Origin: SIG307 sp964545045
GTDB taxonomy: Bacteria; Bacillota; Clostridia; Lachnospirales; Lachnospiraceae
Length of the DNA stretch: 64,000 nt
Reading direction: 5' to 3'
Assembly (NCBI GenBank): GCA_964545045.1
Contig: CAZJEN010000009.1
Coordinates: forward strand, 35,783 to 99,782
Below the pieces are notes generated by a model. The model was not told where the DNA came from and did not search any database. It worked only from the letters and a program-made list of their open reading frames with translations. Of this stretch, positions 7,611 to 15,479 are shown piece by piece (within the stretch, counting starts at the first letter, position 1; the number at the start of each line of letters is the position of its first letter). A program made the position numbers and the translations under genes.

Positions 7611-9230
7611 CTATTTTGTGCTTGTATCATCAATCGGTTTTTGGATCAAACAAAGGAGTACAAAGAAACCGACAATCAGAAGAACTCCCAAACCGAGACA
7701 GAGCGGCGCACTCTGTACAAAACCTGCAACAATGAAGCAGACAAAGCTTACAAGTGCTACGGTAATTGTATACGGAAGCTGTGTGGACACGTGATTTACG
7801 TGAACGCACTGAGCACCGGCGGAAGACATAATGGTCGTATCGCTAATCGGAGAACAGTGGTCACCGCAAACCGCACCTGCGAGGCAAGCGGACATACCGA
7901 TGTAGAAAATCGGATTGCTTGGATCAAACATATTGCAGACAATCGGAATCAAAATACCGAAGGTGCCCCAGGAAGTTCCGGTAGCAAATGCCAACAGGCA
8001 GGCTACAAGGAAGATAACTGCCGGAAGCAAGTTGGTGAAATCTTTGAGGCCGCTGTTCATTACGACTTCAATATATTGATCGGACTGTAACAGGGAAGAA
8101 GTAATATTCTTTAATGCGGTTGCAAAGGTCAGAATCGTAATCGCCGGTACCATGGCGGTGAAGCCCTTCGGTACACAATCCATAGCATCCTTAAAGGTAA
8201 TCAGTTTACGACAAATGAGATATGCCACAATGAGAACGAGAGCGACAATGGCACCCCAAGGAAGGCCGACCGTTGCATCCGTGTTAGAGAAGGCCTCTTT
8301 CAATTTGCCTGCGTATGCCGGATCATTGCCAAAGAAGCCACCGTTATAAATCAATGCATATACAGAAATTCCGATAAGAAGAATGATCGGTAACAATAAG
8401 TCGGAGACTTTTCCCTTCGAGTGTGATTCTATTTCCATGCCTTCTACGCGTTTTTCGGTGGAGAAGAGGTCACCTTTTTCAATGGCATTTCTTTCGTGTT
8501 TCGCCATCGGACCGAAATCACGCTTGGAAAATACAAGTGCAATAATGAAGACAAAGGTCAGAAGGGAATAGAAGTTATATGGGATTGCTTTTAAAAACAG
8601 ATCGAAACCGTCCATGCCGGTACCTTCCGCATAACTGGATACGGCAGCTGCCCAGGAGCTAATCGGTGCAATCATACAAACCGGAGCTGCGGTAGCATCG
8701 ATAAGGTAACTGAGCTTTGCACGGGAAACTTTATGGCTGTCGGTCACCGGAAGCATAACAGAACCTACGGTCAGACAGTTAAAATAGTCATCGATGAAGA
8801 TGAAGATACCAAGTACGAAGGTGGCAAGCTGTGCACCAATACGGGTCTTGATATGGGTTTGCGCCCAACGTCCGAAGGCTGCGCTTCCGCCGGCTTTGTT
8901 AATCAATGCAACGATAACACCTAGAATAACCAGAAACAGGAAAATACCTGCGGTATCGGAAACAGCGGCAATGAGACCGTCACTTACCACGTGGTCAACC
9001 GCTGTGGTAGCGGAACCGTTGCAGGCAAAAATACTGCCGACTACGATGCCGAGGAATAAAGAAGAATAGACTTCTTTGGTAATCAGAGCCAATGCAATAG
9101 CAATGATCGGCGGAACCAGCGACCAGAAGGTGGCCACGGTAGTTGTTCCGGATGCGGTTACGATGATTGCCATCAGAACAGATGCAATCATGGCAAGTAA
9201 CGCAATCACGGAGGTTGCTTTTTTCTTCAT
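7611..9230 (-). CDS. nhaC: NhaC-type Na+/H+ antiporter family protein
   Basis: 539 aa integral membrane protein with about 11-12 hydrophobic helices. Family signatures include FIFIDDYFNCLTVGSVMLPV, the GTSWGTFGILIPI motif and CGDHCSPISDTTIMSS. It probably exchanges Na+ for H+ (or an organic acid such as malate/lactate in related proteins), supporting pH and sodium homeostasis. The gene is monocistronic and divergent from a GntR regulator, with its own promoter at 9285-9313. Substrate cannot be fixed from sequence. Confidence 0.88.
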   Translation of the reverse strand: MKKKATSVIALLAMIASVLMAIIVTASGTTTVATFWSLVPPIIAIALALITKEVYSSLFLGIVVGSIFACNGSATTAVDHVVSDGLIAAVSDTAGIFLFLVILGVIVALINKAGGSAAFGRWAQTHIKTRIGAQLATFVLGIFIFIDDYFNCLTVGSVMLPVTDSHKVSRAKLSYLIDATAAPVCMIAPISSWAAAVSSYAEGTGMDGFDLFLKAIPYNFYSLLTFVFIIALVFSKRDFGPMAKHERNAIEKGDLFSTEKRVEGMEIESHSKGKVSDLLLPIILLIGISVYALIYNGGFFGNDPAYAGKLKEAFSNTDATVGLPWGAIVALVLIVAYLICRKLITFKDAMDCVPKGFTAMVPAITILTFATALKNITSSLLQSDQYIEVVMNSGLKDFTNLLPAVIFLVACLLAFATGTSWGTFGILIPIVCNMFDPSNPIFYIGMSACLAGAVCGDHCSPISDTTIMSSAGAQCVHVNHVSTQLPYTITVALVSFVCFIVAGFVQSAPLCLGLGVLLIVGFFVLLCLIQKPIDDTSTK

Positions 9231-9284
9231 GTAAGGAAGCTCCTTTCTTTTGTGAAAGATAATTTGTAAATTACTTACAAAAAT

Positions 9285-9313
9285 ATTATACGAAATGGGG
9301 GATATGTTGTCAA
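9285..9313 (-). promoter_or_regulatory. nhaC promoter
   Basis: On the minus strand: TTGACA (9313-9308), 17 bp, TATAAT (9290-9285). Confidence 0.75.
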
Positions 9314-9339
9314 TGAATTCGAAAAAATTAAAAAAGTAG

Positions 9340-9387
9340 TTGACAGAAAATAGGATGTAAGTTATACTTGTATTAAGTGATTAGTAC
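9340..9387 (+). promoter_or_regulatory. Promoter and candidate GntR operator
   Basis: TTGACA (9340-9345), 17 bp, TATACT (9363-9368). Overlapping the start site is the near-palindrome gtattaagtgattagtac (9370-9387), in the position expected for autoregulation by the YtrA-like repressor encoded downstream. Confidence 0.65.
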
Positions 9388-9422
9388 AACAACACAATCA
9401 TACAAAGAAAGGAGCTGGGAGA

Positions 9423-9797
9423 ATGCCATGGGACATCTCATCTGAAAAGAGCGTCTATCTGCAATTGATTGATATTATTAAGCAGAAGATTATGGCCGGT
9501 GAGTATCGGCCGGGACAGCGCTTGCCGAGTGTCAGAGAACTGGCGGCGGATGCGGCGGTGAATCCCAATACGATGCAGCGTGCGTTGACAGAGTTGGAGC
9601 GGGAAGGGCTTTTATATACCCAACGTACCAACGGGAGATTTGTATCGGAGGATGCAGGAATGATTGAAGGTATTCGTATGTCGGGTGTGGAACAGAAGGC
9701 CAGAGATTTTTACCGTGAAATGGTACAGAACGGGCTTTCTGCAGAAGAAATCCGTCGATTGCTTGAAAAAGCGATTGCGGAAGCAGAAGAAAAATAA
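9423..9797 (+). CDS. GntR-family regulator, YtrA subfamily
   Basis: 124 aa, the short YtrA type: N-terminal winged helix (SVYLQLIDIIKQKIMAGEYRPGQRLPSVRELAADAAVNPNTMQRALTELEREGLL) and only a short helical tail. YtrA regulators repress adjacent ABC transporter operons. Here it is the first gene of such an operon, with a candidate operator at 9370-9387. Start ATG 9423 follows a GGAG site. Confidence 0.92.
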   Translation: MPWDISSEKSVYLQLIDIIKQKIMAGEYRPGQRLPSVRELAADAAVNPNTMQRALTELEREGLLYTQRTNGRFVSEDAGMIEGIRMSGVEQKARDFYREMVQNGLSAEEIRRLLEKAIAEAEEK

Positions 9798-9831
9798 GGG
9801 ATCGGCGACTATGCCGGAGAGTGGAGGAATT

Positions 9832-10539
9832 ATGTTTAAAGCAGGTTATGTAGTGGAATGCAAGGGACTTTCCAAAAAGTACAAAGGCCTTTTTGCATTA
9901 AAGCAAGTGGATTTGAAGTTGGAGCGAGGGAAAATTATCGGTCTTGTGGGACCGAACGGAAGCGGAAAGACCACGTTGATTAAGCTGATTAACGGTCTTT
10001 TGGTGCCGACAGACGGAGAAATACTTATTAACGGTATGGTGCCGGGGCCGGAGACAAAAGCAAGAGTGTCCTATTTGCCGGATAACAATTATTTGAGCAA
10101 CTGGATGAGTGTAACTCAGATGATTGATTTTTACGGAGACTTTTACAGCGATTTTAATAAGGAAAAGGCCTATGATATGCTTGCCAGCCTTGGTCTTGAC
10201 CCAAAGCAGAAGTTCAAAACCATGTCTAAGGGTATGAAGGAAAAGGTACAGCTTGTGCTTGTGATGAGTCGTGAGGCGGATTTGTATTGTCTGGATGAGC
10301 CGATGGCGGGAGTAGATCCGGCGGCAAGAGATTATATTTTGCGGACGATTATCAGCAACTATGCGGAAGGGGCCACGGTGCTGATTTCCACTCATTTGAT
10401 TGCGGATGTGGAAAAGGTATTGGATGAGGTAGTATTTATTAAAAAAGGGGAGCTTATCCGACATGCCGGAGTTGAGGAAATCAGAGACCAGTATGACAAG
10501 TCGGTGGACGCTTTATTTAGGGAGGAATACAAATGTTAG
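9832..10539 (+). CDS. ABC transporter ATP-binding protein
   Basis: 235 aa from ATG 9832, chosen because GGAGG stands 7 bases upstream. Walker A GPNGSGKTTL, a degenerate signature motif (MSKGMKEKVQLVLVMS, lacking the usual LSGGQ), Walker B LYCLDEPMAGVD, and H-loop STHL. It is the nucleotide-binding partner of the next gene's permease and is probably regulated by the YtrA-like protein. Substrate unknown; family members act in antibiotic or cell-envelope stress. Confidence 0.9.
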   Translation: MFKAGYVVECKGLSKKYKGLFALKQVDLKLERGKIIGLVGPNGSGKTTLIKLINGLLVPTDGEILINGMVPGPETKARVSYLPDNNYLSNWMSVTQMIDFYGDFYSDFNKEKAYDMLASLGLDPKQKFKTMSKGMKEKVQLVLVMSREADLYCLDEPMAGVDPAARDYILRTIISNYAEGATVLISTHLIADVEKVLDEVVFIKKGELIRHAGVEEIRDQYDKSVDALFREEYKC

Positions 10540-11309
10540 GAAAATTATTAAAACACGAATGGATAGCAACAGTAAGACGATATGCACTGTTTTATTTGGT
10601 ATTGGCCGCGGTAACTTTGGTTGCGGCTGTAATGCATGCACTTCCGATAGAGAACGTTGTGTTGGGCTTTTTTGAGGGCACGGTTCTTGTGCTGTATGTA
10701 ATTGCTGTAATCGGGGTGGTTTTTTGCAGTACTGCAATGGGAGTGATTCGCTTTTATAAGAATATGGTATCCGATGAAGGGTATTTGACCTTTACCTTGC
10801 CTGCAAAGGTGGAGGAATTGGTCCTTGCAAAGTTCATTGTAGCGTTTGTCTGGCAGATTATTACTGTAGTACTGAGTGCGGCATCCTTATTCCTGGTATT
10901 TGTGCCGGGACATATCGAGATGAGTCAGTTGTCGGCTGTACTTTCCCAGCTGTCCGATCAATTCGGAGTACTGGTTCCGGTATTTGTTTTCATGTTGTTC
11001 TTTAGTTTGATGTACCAGATTTTAACTTATTATTTATCCATTGCAATAGGTCAGCTGTTCGGCACCTATAAGATTGTGGGATCCGTAGTTGCGTACTGTG
11101 TCATCAGTTTTGTAGTGGAGATGGTATTGATGGCGGTTATGGTAGTAGCAATGTTAATTATCGGCTTTGACAAGGTAGATGCTTTTATGAGCTCCATGAA
11201 CGGAATGGCAAAGTTTTATCTTTTCAGTACGGGATGGATGATTATAATGGGTGTTGTGGAATACTTTGTAATCTGTCATCTGTTTAAGAAGAAGTTAAAT
11301 CTTTCTTAA
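10533..11309 (+). CDS. ABC transporter permease
   Basis: 258 aa with about six hydrophobic helices, starting MLGKLLKHEWIATVRRYALFYLVL, the common beginning of ABC-2-like permeases in Clostridia. It overlaps the ATPase gene by 7 bases, indicating translational coupling. Together they form a two-component exporter. No substrate can be assigned. Confidence 0.85.
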   Translation: MLGKLLKHEWIATVRRYALFYLVLAAVTLVAAVMHALPIENVVLGFFEGTVLVLYVIAVIGVVFCSTAMGVIRFYKNMVSDEGYLTFTLPAKVEELVLAKFIVAFVWQIITVVLSAASLFLVFVPGHIEMSQLSAVLSQLSDQFGVLVPVFVFMLFFSLMYQILTYYLSIAIGQLFGTYKIVGSVVAYCVISFVVEMVLMAVMVVAMLIIGFDKVDAFMSSMNGMAKFYLFSTGWMIIMGVVEYFVICHLFKKKLNLS

Positions 11310-11390
11310 ATATTTGAAAAGCCTGTATTGGTAATATTTTCTCGTACTTGTAGTGTTTGTTATTTTATGCTAAACTGAATATACAGGGAT

Positions 11391-11421
11391 GCAGAGGCAG
11401 GAGTTCCTGCCTCTGTTTTTT
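11391..11421 (+). terminator. Terminator between the ABC operon and the amidase gene
   Basis: gcagaggcagg/cctgcctctg stem followed by TTTTTT. It lies only about 45 bp before the amidase start, so it could also act as an attenuator for that gene. Confidence 0.85.
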
Positions 11422-11464
11422 CGCCTGTGAAGGATGTGTGATGGGTTACGGAAAGGATGAGAGT

Positions 11465-13177
11465 ATGAGAAGGTACGAAGTAAGTGATAAATATTTGCGA
11501 AGAAAAGCGGCGATATTAGCGCTTGTTGCCGCAGTAGGATTTGTCGGACCGGTAACGGGAGTGCAAGGGACTGTTTTTTCGGTTGGTTCGGAAGTATGTG
11601 CATATGCCGGGGAGGATATGTTGGGCTATAAGAATCCGGAAAGGATTATTATAGCTACACCGAACAGTAATAATTATTCTACCACAGCTTCCAAAATCAG
11701 TATTTTAGGAGCCTGTGATTACCGGTATCCATTGACGATGAACGGGGAACCGGTGCAGACTACGGAGTTCGGCTTTTTTACCGAATATGTGTCCCTTTCT
11801 GTGGGAGAGAATGTATTTTTGTTTGAAAACGGCGATAATGAATATCGTTTGGTAATCAATCGGAAGAAGAAGTCCTCTGGCTCTTCAGGCAGCGGAACGT
11901 CTGCAAAATACAAGGCTGTCAGTAATAAAATAGGAGAACTGACACTTCCGTATACCATGCCTTATTCGGCACCGGGGACGGTGAAGATTGACTATTTACC
12001 TCTGACGCAGAATACTACCTTCCGTATTGTGGGAGAGTGGGGGAACTATTACAAGCTGCCGGACGGGACCTATGTGCCGAAATCCGCAGTAAAGGTGTAT
12101 TCCTATAAGATGCCGTCCAATAAGGTGAGTAAGGCAAAGGTAGCGTACGATAAAACAACTCATACGGTAGAAACCACTTTTTCCATGAGAATGGATGCGT
12201 TGTATGATGTGCAGATAGACGGCGATACGGTGAAATTTGTCCTTTACGATACGACCTGCGGAGGAAAGGTATCGGTTCCGGACAATCCGTTGGTATCGTC
12301 CGTATCAAGAAAGACGGATAGCAACGGACGGGCGGTTTATACTTATCAACTGACCGATGGGGACAAATTATGCGGCTTTGATGTATTTACGAAAAACGGA
12401 ACTATGACCTTCGTTTTAAAGTATGCCCCGATTTTAAAGCAACAAGGCTCATTGGAAGGGGCGGTCATTTTACTGGATGCGGGACACGGAGGCAGTGATA
12501 ACGGTACGGTGGGCGCTATGGGAGTTTACGGACCGACAGAAAAGAATGTAAATCTGGATTTAACTTTGCGCGTCAAAAAGGCATTGGAGGAAATGGGAGC
12601 AAAGGTAATTACGGTAAGGGAAAAAGATACATATTATACGCTGAATGAACGGGTAGCACTGATCCGTGAGACGAAACCGGATTTGTCCATCTCCATTCAC
12701 GGAAATGCTATGGGAATTACCTCGGATTATTCATTGTCTTCCGGATTTTTGACCTTCTATTCCTATAACAACATTCAGGATGCGGCAGGAGTAATCAATT
12801 CCTCTGTAAATGAAACGATGGAGTATCCGAAGCGAACCATACGGAAAGCAAATCTGTCCTTGACTAGATTGACCGCATGTCCTGCGGTATTATTGGAAAC
12901 TGCATTTTTAACCCATCCGGAGGACTATGAGTACTTGTTGAAGTCCTCCAACAGAGAAAAGCTTGCCGAAGCTATAGCGAAGGGGGCTAAGGATTATTTG
13001 GAGAGTGTGGCTGTTTATGAGCAATCCGTGCGCAAGCATACGGTAAAGCGGGGAGAGACCTTGTCTATCATTGCAAAGAAGTATGGGGTTACGATAGAAG
13101 CAATTGTAAAGGCAAATAAGATTTCGAATAAGAATGTGATTCATACCGGAGAAGTCTTTGTGATACCGGCAAAATAA
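11465..13177 (+). CDS. Secreted N-acetylmuramoyl-L-alanine amidase with C-terminal LysM
   Basis: 570 aa from ATG 11465 (gaaaggatga site); ATG 11441 is also possible. It has a basic N-terminus and hydrophobic segment (AAILALVAAVGFVGPV) as signal or anchor. The central region holds SH3-like and beta-rich segments. The Amidase_3 domain follows: LLDAGHGGSDNG, GPTEKNVNLDL, SISIHGNA and LLETAFLTHPE supply the Zn ligands and catalytic Glu. The end is a LysM (KHTVKRGETLSIIAKKYGV). It cleaves the amide bond between MurNAc and the peptide stem, so it probably acts in cell separation or wall turnover. Confidence 0.92.
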   Translation: MRRYEVSDKYLRRKAAILALVAAVGFVGPVTGVQGTVFSVGSEVCAYAGEDMLGYKNPERIIIATPNSNNYSTTASKISILGACDYRYPLTMNGEPVQTTEFGFFTEYVSLSVGENVFLFENGDNEYRLVINRKKKSSGSSGSGTSAKYKAVSNKIGELTLPYTMPYSAPGTVKIDYLPLTQNTTFRIVGEWGNYYKLPDGTYVPKSAVKVYSYKMPSNKVSKAKVAYDKTTHTVETTFSMRMDALYDVQIDGDTVKFVLYDTTCGGKVSVPDNPLVSSVSRKTDSNGRAVYTYQLTDGDKLCGFDVFTKNGTMTFVLKYAPILKQQGSLEGAVILLDAGHGGSDNGTVGAMGVYGPTEKNVNLDLTLRVKKALEEMGAKVITVREKDTYYTLNERVALIRETKPDLSISIHGNAMGITSDYSLSSGFLTFYSYNNIQDAAGVINSSVNETMEYPKRTIRKANLSLTRLTACPAVLLETAFLTHPEDYEYLLKSSNREKLAEAIAKGAKDYLESVAVYEQSVRKHTVKRGETLSIIAKKYGVTIEAIVKANKISNKNVIHTGEVFVIPAK

Positions 13178-13209
13178 AAGGGATTTTGTCATTTGTGCAG
13201 ATTTTTGTT

Positions 13210-13252
13210 AGAAAGCAACCGAAACTTTGTGGAAAGAAACGGTTGCTTTCTT
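13210..13252 (+). terminator. Amidase terminator overlapping the next promoter
   Basis: gaaagcaaccg pairs with cggttgctttc. The right arm contains the -35 (TTGCTT, 13243-13248) of the following promoter. Confidence 0.65.
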
Positions 13253-13271
13253 TGTGTAAAAAAAGTATAAT
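13243..13271 (+). promoter_or_regulatory. Promoter for the MraY-like gene
   Basis: TTGCTT (13243-13248), 17 bp, TATAAT (13266-13271). Confidence 0.65.
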
Positions 13272-13335
13272 GTACGCGTGGTAGTTTCGATGTGTCCCAC
13301 AGTATGGGATTGGGGAGAGAAACGTTTTCGGAAGG

Positions 13336-14307
13336 ATGGAAAAAATGTTAGAATTATTATTTCACGGAATGGATCAGGGAATTTGTGCATTTATCGGAAT
13401 TATGGCGGCCTATGCGCTGACCTGTATTTTACTGCACTTTTGCGGAAATCTTTTACCGAGAGACGGTGGAAGAGATTTTGCCGTAGACGGAAAGCTTTCT
13501 CAGGGAAAGCCGCGCGGTGCCGGCTTTGTATTTATTCTTATTTTTGCGGTGGCTGCGTTTTTGTTCCTGCCGTTGGACAGAGAGCGTTCCATTTATGTGA
13601 TTCTTACGATTGCAGCCATGTTGACCGGCTTTTTGGATGATTGCTCTAAAGCTCCGTGGGGAGAATATAAAAAGGGTATTCTAGATTTGATCATTTCCGT
13701 TATGATGGCGGTTACATACATTAATTTTAACGGTACCACTCTGGCAATCGCTTTCCTTGATTGGCAGGCGGAGCTTCCGACCTGGTTGTTCGGCGTGTTG
13801 GCTACGCTTTTGGTTTGGGTGTCTATTAACGTGACTAACTGTGCGGACGGCGTAGACGGATTGTCGGCAACCTTAACCAGTGTTACGCTTATGAGCTTTT
13901 ACTTTACCGCCGAGTCCACCGGAATGCCGGAAGATTATCGTTACATGACGTTGCTGATGGTGGCATGTCTGTTAGGCTACCTTTGGTACAATGCGACACC
14001 GAGCCGTATGATGATGGGAGATGCGGGATCCCGTGCCATGGGCTTGTTTATTGCGGTGATGGCGTTAAAGAGCGGCTATGTGCTGTTGTATATACCGTTT
14101 GCTTTAATCTTGATTTTGGACGGCGGTCTGGGGCTTTTGAAGGTTGCGCTTCTCCGCTTCTTAAAGATTCGCATTTTGAAGAATACGAGAACACCGCTTC
14201 ATGACCATGTGCGTAAAAATCTCGGTTGGTCCAATACCCAGACGGTGTTTAAGTTTGCGATTATTCAGATTGTGATTGCTTTTGCAACCGCATGGCTGAT
14301 ACGATAA
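13336..14307 (+). CDS. MraY-like phospho-sugar transferase (GT4 superfamily, membrane)
   Basis: 323 aa, about ten membrane helices. Hallmarks are GKPRGAGF, the Asp pair in GFLDDCSK, NCADGVDGLSAT (Mg2+/nucleotide loop), MGDAGSRAMG and PLHDHVRKNLGW. These match MraY, which transfers phospho-MurNAc-pentapeptide to undecaprenyl phosphate. The gene lies outside any mur/dcw cluster, so it may be a paralogue acting in envelope polysaccharide synthesis. ATG 13336 follows ggaagg. Confidence 0.75.
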   Translation: MEKMLELLFHGMDQGICAFIGIMAAYALTCILLHFCGNLLPRDGGRDFAVDGKLSQGKPRGAGFVFILIFAVAAFLFLPLDRERSIYVILTIAAMLTGFLDDCSKAPWGEYKKGILDLIISVMMAVTYINFNGTTLAIAFLDWQAELPTWLFGVLATLLVWVSINVTNCADGVDGLSATLTSVTLMSFYFTAESTGMPEDYRYMTLLMVACLLGYLWYNATPSRMMMGDAGSRAMGLFIAVMALKSGYVLLYIPFALILILDGGLGLLKVALLRFLKIRILKNTRTPLHDHVRKNLGWSNTQTVFKFAIIQIVIAFATAWLIR

Positions 14308-14324
14308 AAGGAACGGATTTACAT

Positions 14325-15065
14325 ATGAAGCATCAGAAACGTCAAGAAAATAAAAAATGGTTTTTAAAGGGAATGCGGCACGGAGTACCGATCGGTCTCG
14401 GATATTTCGCAGTAGCGTTTACCCTTGGTATTACAGCGAAAAATATCGGCATGACGCCTCTGCAGTCGGCGTTCATGTCCTTTACTATGCACGCTTCGGC
14501 GGGTGAATTTGCGGCAATGACCGTCATCGCTGCCGGTTCAGGTTATGTGGAAATGGCTATAACCCAGCTTGTAATTAATCTGCGGTATTTGCTCATGTCC
14601 TGTGCTTTGTCTCAGAAGGTATCGGAGAAAATGCCGTTTGCCCATCGCTTCTTTATTTCCTACTATATTACGGATGAGATCTTCGGAATTTCTTCCACCG
14701 TAGAAGGAAAGTTAAACCCGTGGTACACTTACGGAGCGGCTTCTGTGGCGTCTCCGGGCTGGGTACTGGGTACTTTTCTAGGGGCGGTTGTAGGAAATAT
14801 TCTTCCGGCAAATGTGGCCAGTGCTATGAACGTGGCATTATACGGGATGTTTTTGGCGATTATCATACCGCCGGCGCGGAAGCATAAGGTTATTGCTGTC
14901 ATTGTTGTGGTATCCATGCTGGCAAGCAGTGTATTTACGTTACTTGCGGAGTATATACCGCTGTCCTCCGGTATGAGGATATTGATTCTTACGGTGGTCA
15001 TTGCAGGCATTGCGGCTTATGTACACCCAATCGAAGAAAGCGGGGACTCTGCAAATGAAGGATAG
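14325..15065 (+). CDS. azlC: AzlC-family branched-chain amino acid exporter, large subunit
   Basis: 246 aa from ATG 14325 (aaagga upstream); the upstream ATG at 14292 would overlap the previous gene. Motifs include GMRHGVPIGLGYFAVAFTLGITAKNIGMTPLQSAFMSFTMHASAGEFAA and the TDEIFGISST segment. It pairs with AzlD to export branched-chain amino acids and analogues such as 4-azaleucine. Confidence 0.92.
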   Translation: MKHQKRQENKKWFLKGMRHGVPIGLGYFAVAFTLGITAKNIGMTPLQSAFMSFTMHASAGEFAAMTVIAAGSGYVEMAITQLVINLRYLLMSCALSQKVSEKMPFAHRFFISYYITDEIFGISSTVEGKLNPWYTYGAASVASPGWVLGTFLGAVVGNILPANVASAMNVALYGMFLAIIIPPARKHKVIAVIVVVSMLASSVFTLLAEYIPLSSGMRILILTVVIAGIAAYVHPIEESGDSANEG

Positions 15066-15360
15066 TATTTATATTTATTTATTGGTGGCGGCCGGTGTCA
15101 CTTATTTGATTCGTGCCTTGCCTATGACTTTGATTCGGAAGAACATTAAGAACAAATATATCCGTTCTTTCTTGTATTATGTACCTTATGTGACCTTAGC
15201 TGTGATGACTTACCCTGCCATTCTTACGGCAACCGCCAGTGTGGTTTCCGCGGCCGTGGGATTTGCGGTGGCTCTTTTGATTGCTTACTTTGACGGGAAT
15301 CTTTTTAAAGTGGCAATGGGAGGTTGTATTGCGGTATTTCTGGTGGAATTGTTTTTATAA
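15055..15360 (+). CDS. azlD: AzlD-family small subunit
   Basis: 101 aa with about three to four hydrophobic helices and the RALPMTLIRKNIKNKYIRSFLYYVPYVTLAVMTYPAIL signature. Its ATG overlaps the azlC stop by 11 bases, indicating coupled translation. Confidence 0.9.
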   Translation: MKDSIYIYLLVAAGVTYLIRALPMTLIRKNIKNKYIRSFLYYVPYVTLAVMTYPAILTATASVVSAAVGFAVALLIAYFDGNLFKVAMGGCIAVFLVELFL

Positions 15361-15399
15361 CAGATGATTTATAAGTCCATAAAGTGTTTTTTGTACATA

Positions 15400-15433
15400 C
15401 AAAAAGGGATCTCCTGCGAGGTCCCTTTTGTTA
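15400..15433 (+). terminator. azlD terminator
   Basis: aaaaggga/tcccttttg stem with ctcctgcgag between the arms; lies between convergent genes. Confidence 0.7.
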
Positions 15434-15479
15434 TGCTTTAATAAAAATAATATCTGATGGTTAGTAGCAGTTACTAAAA

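Noticed and set aside
9664..9831. Upstream in-frame extension of the ABC ATPase
   Set aside because: It overlaps the GntR gene; GGAGG precedes ATG 9832.
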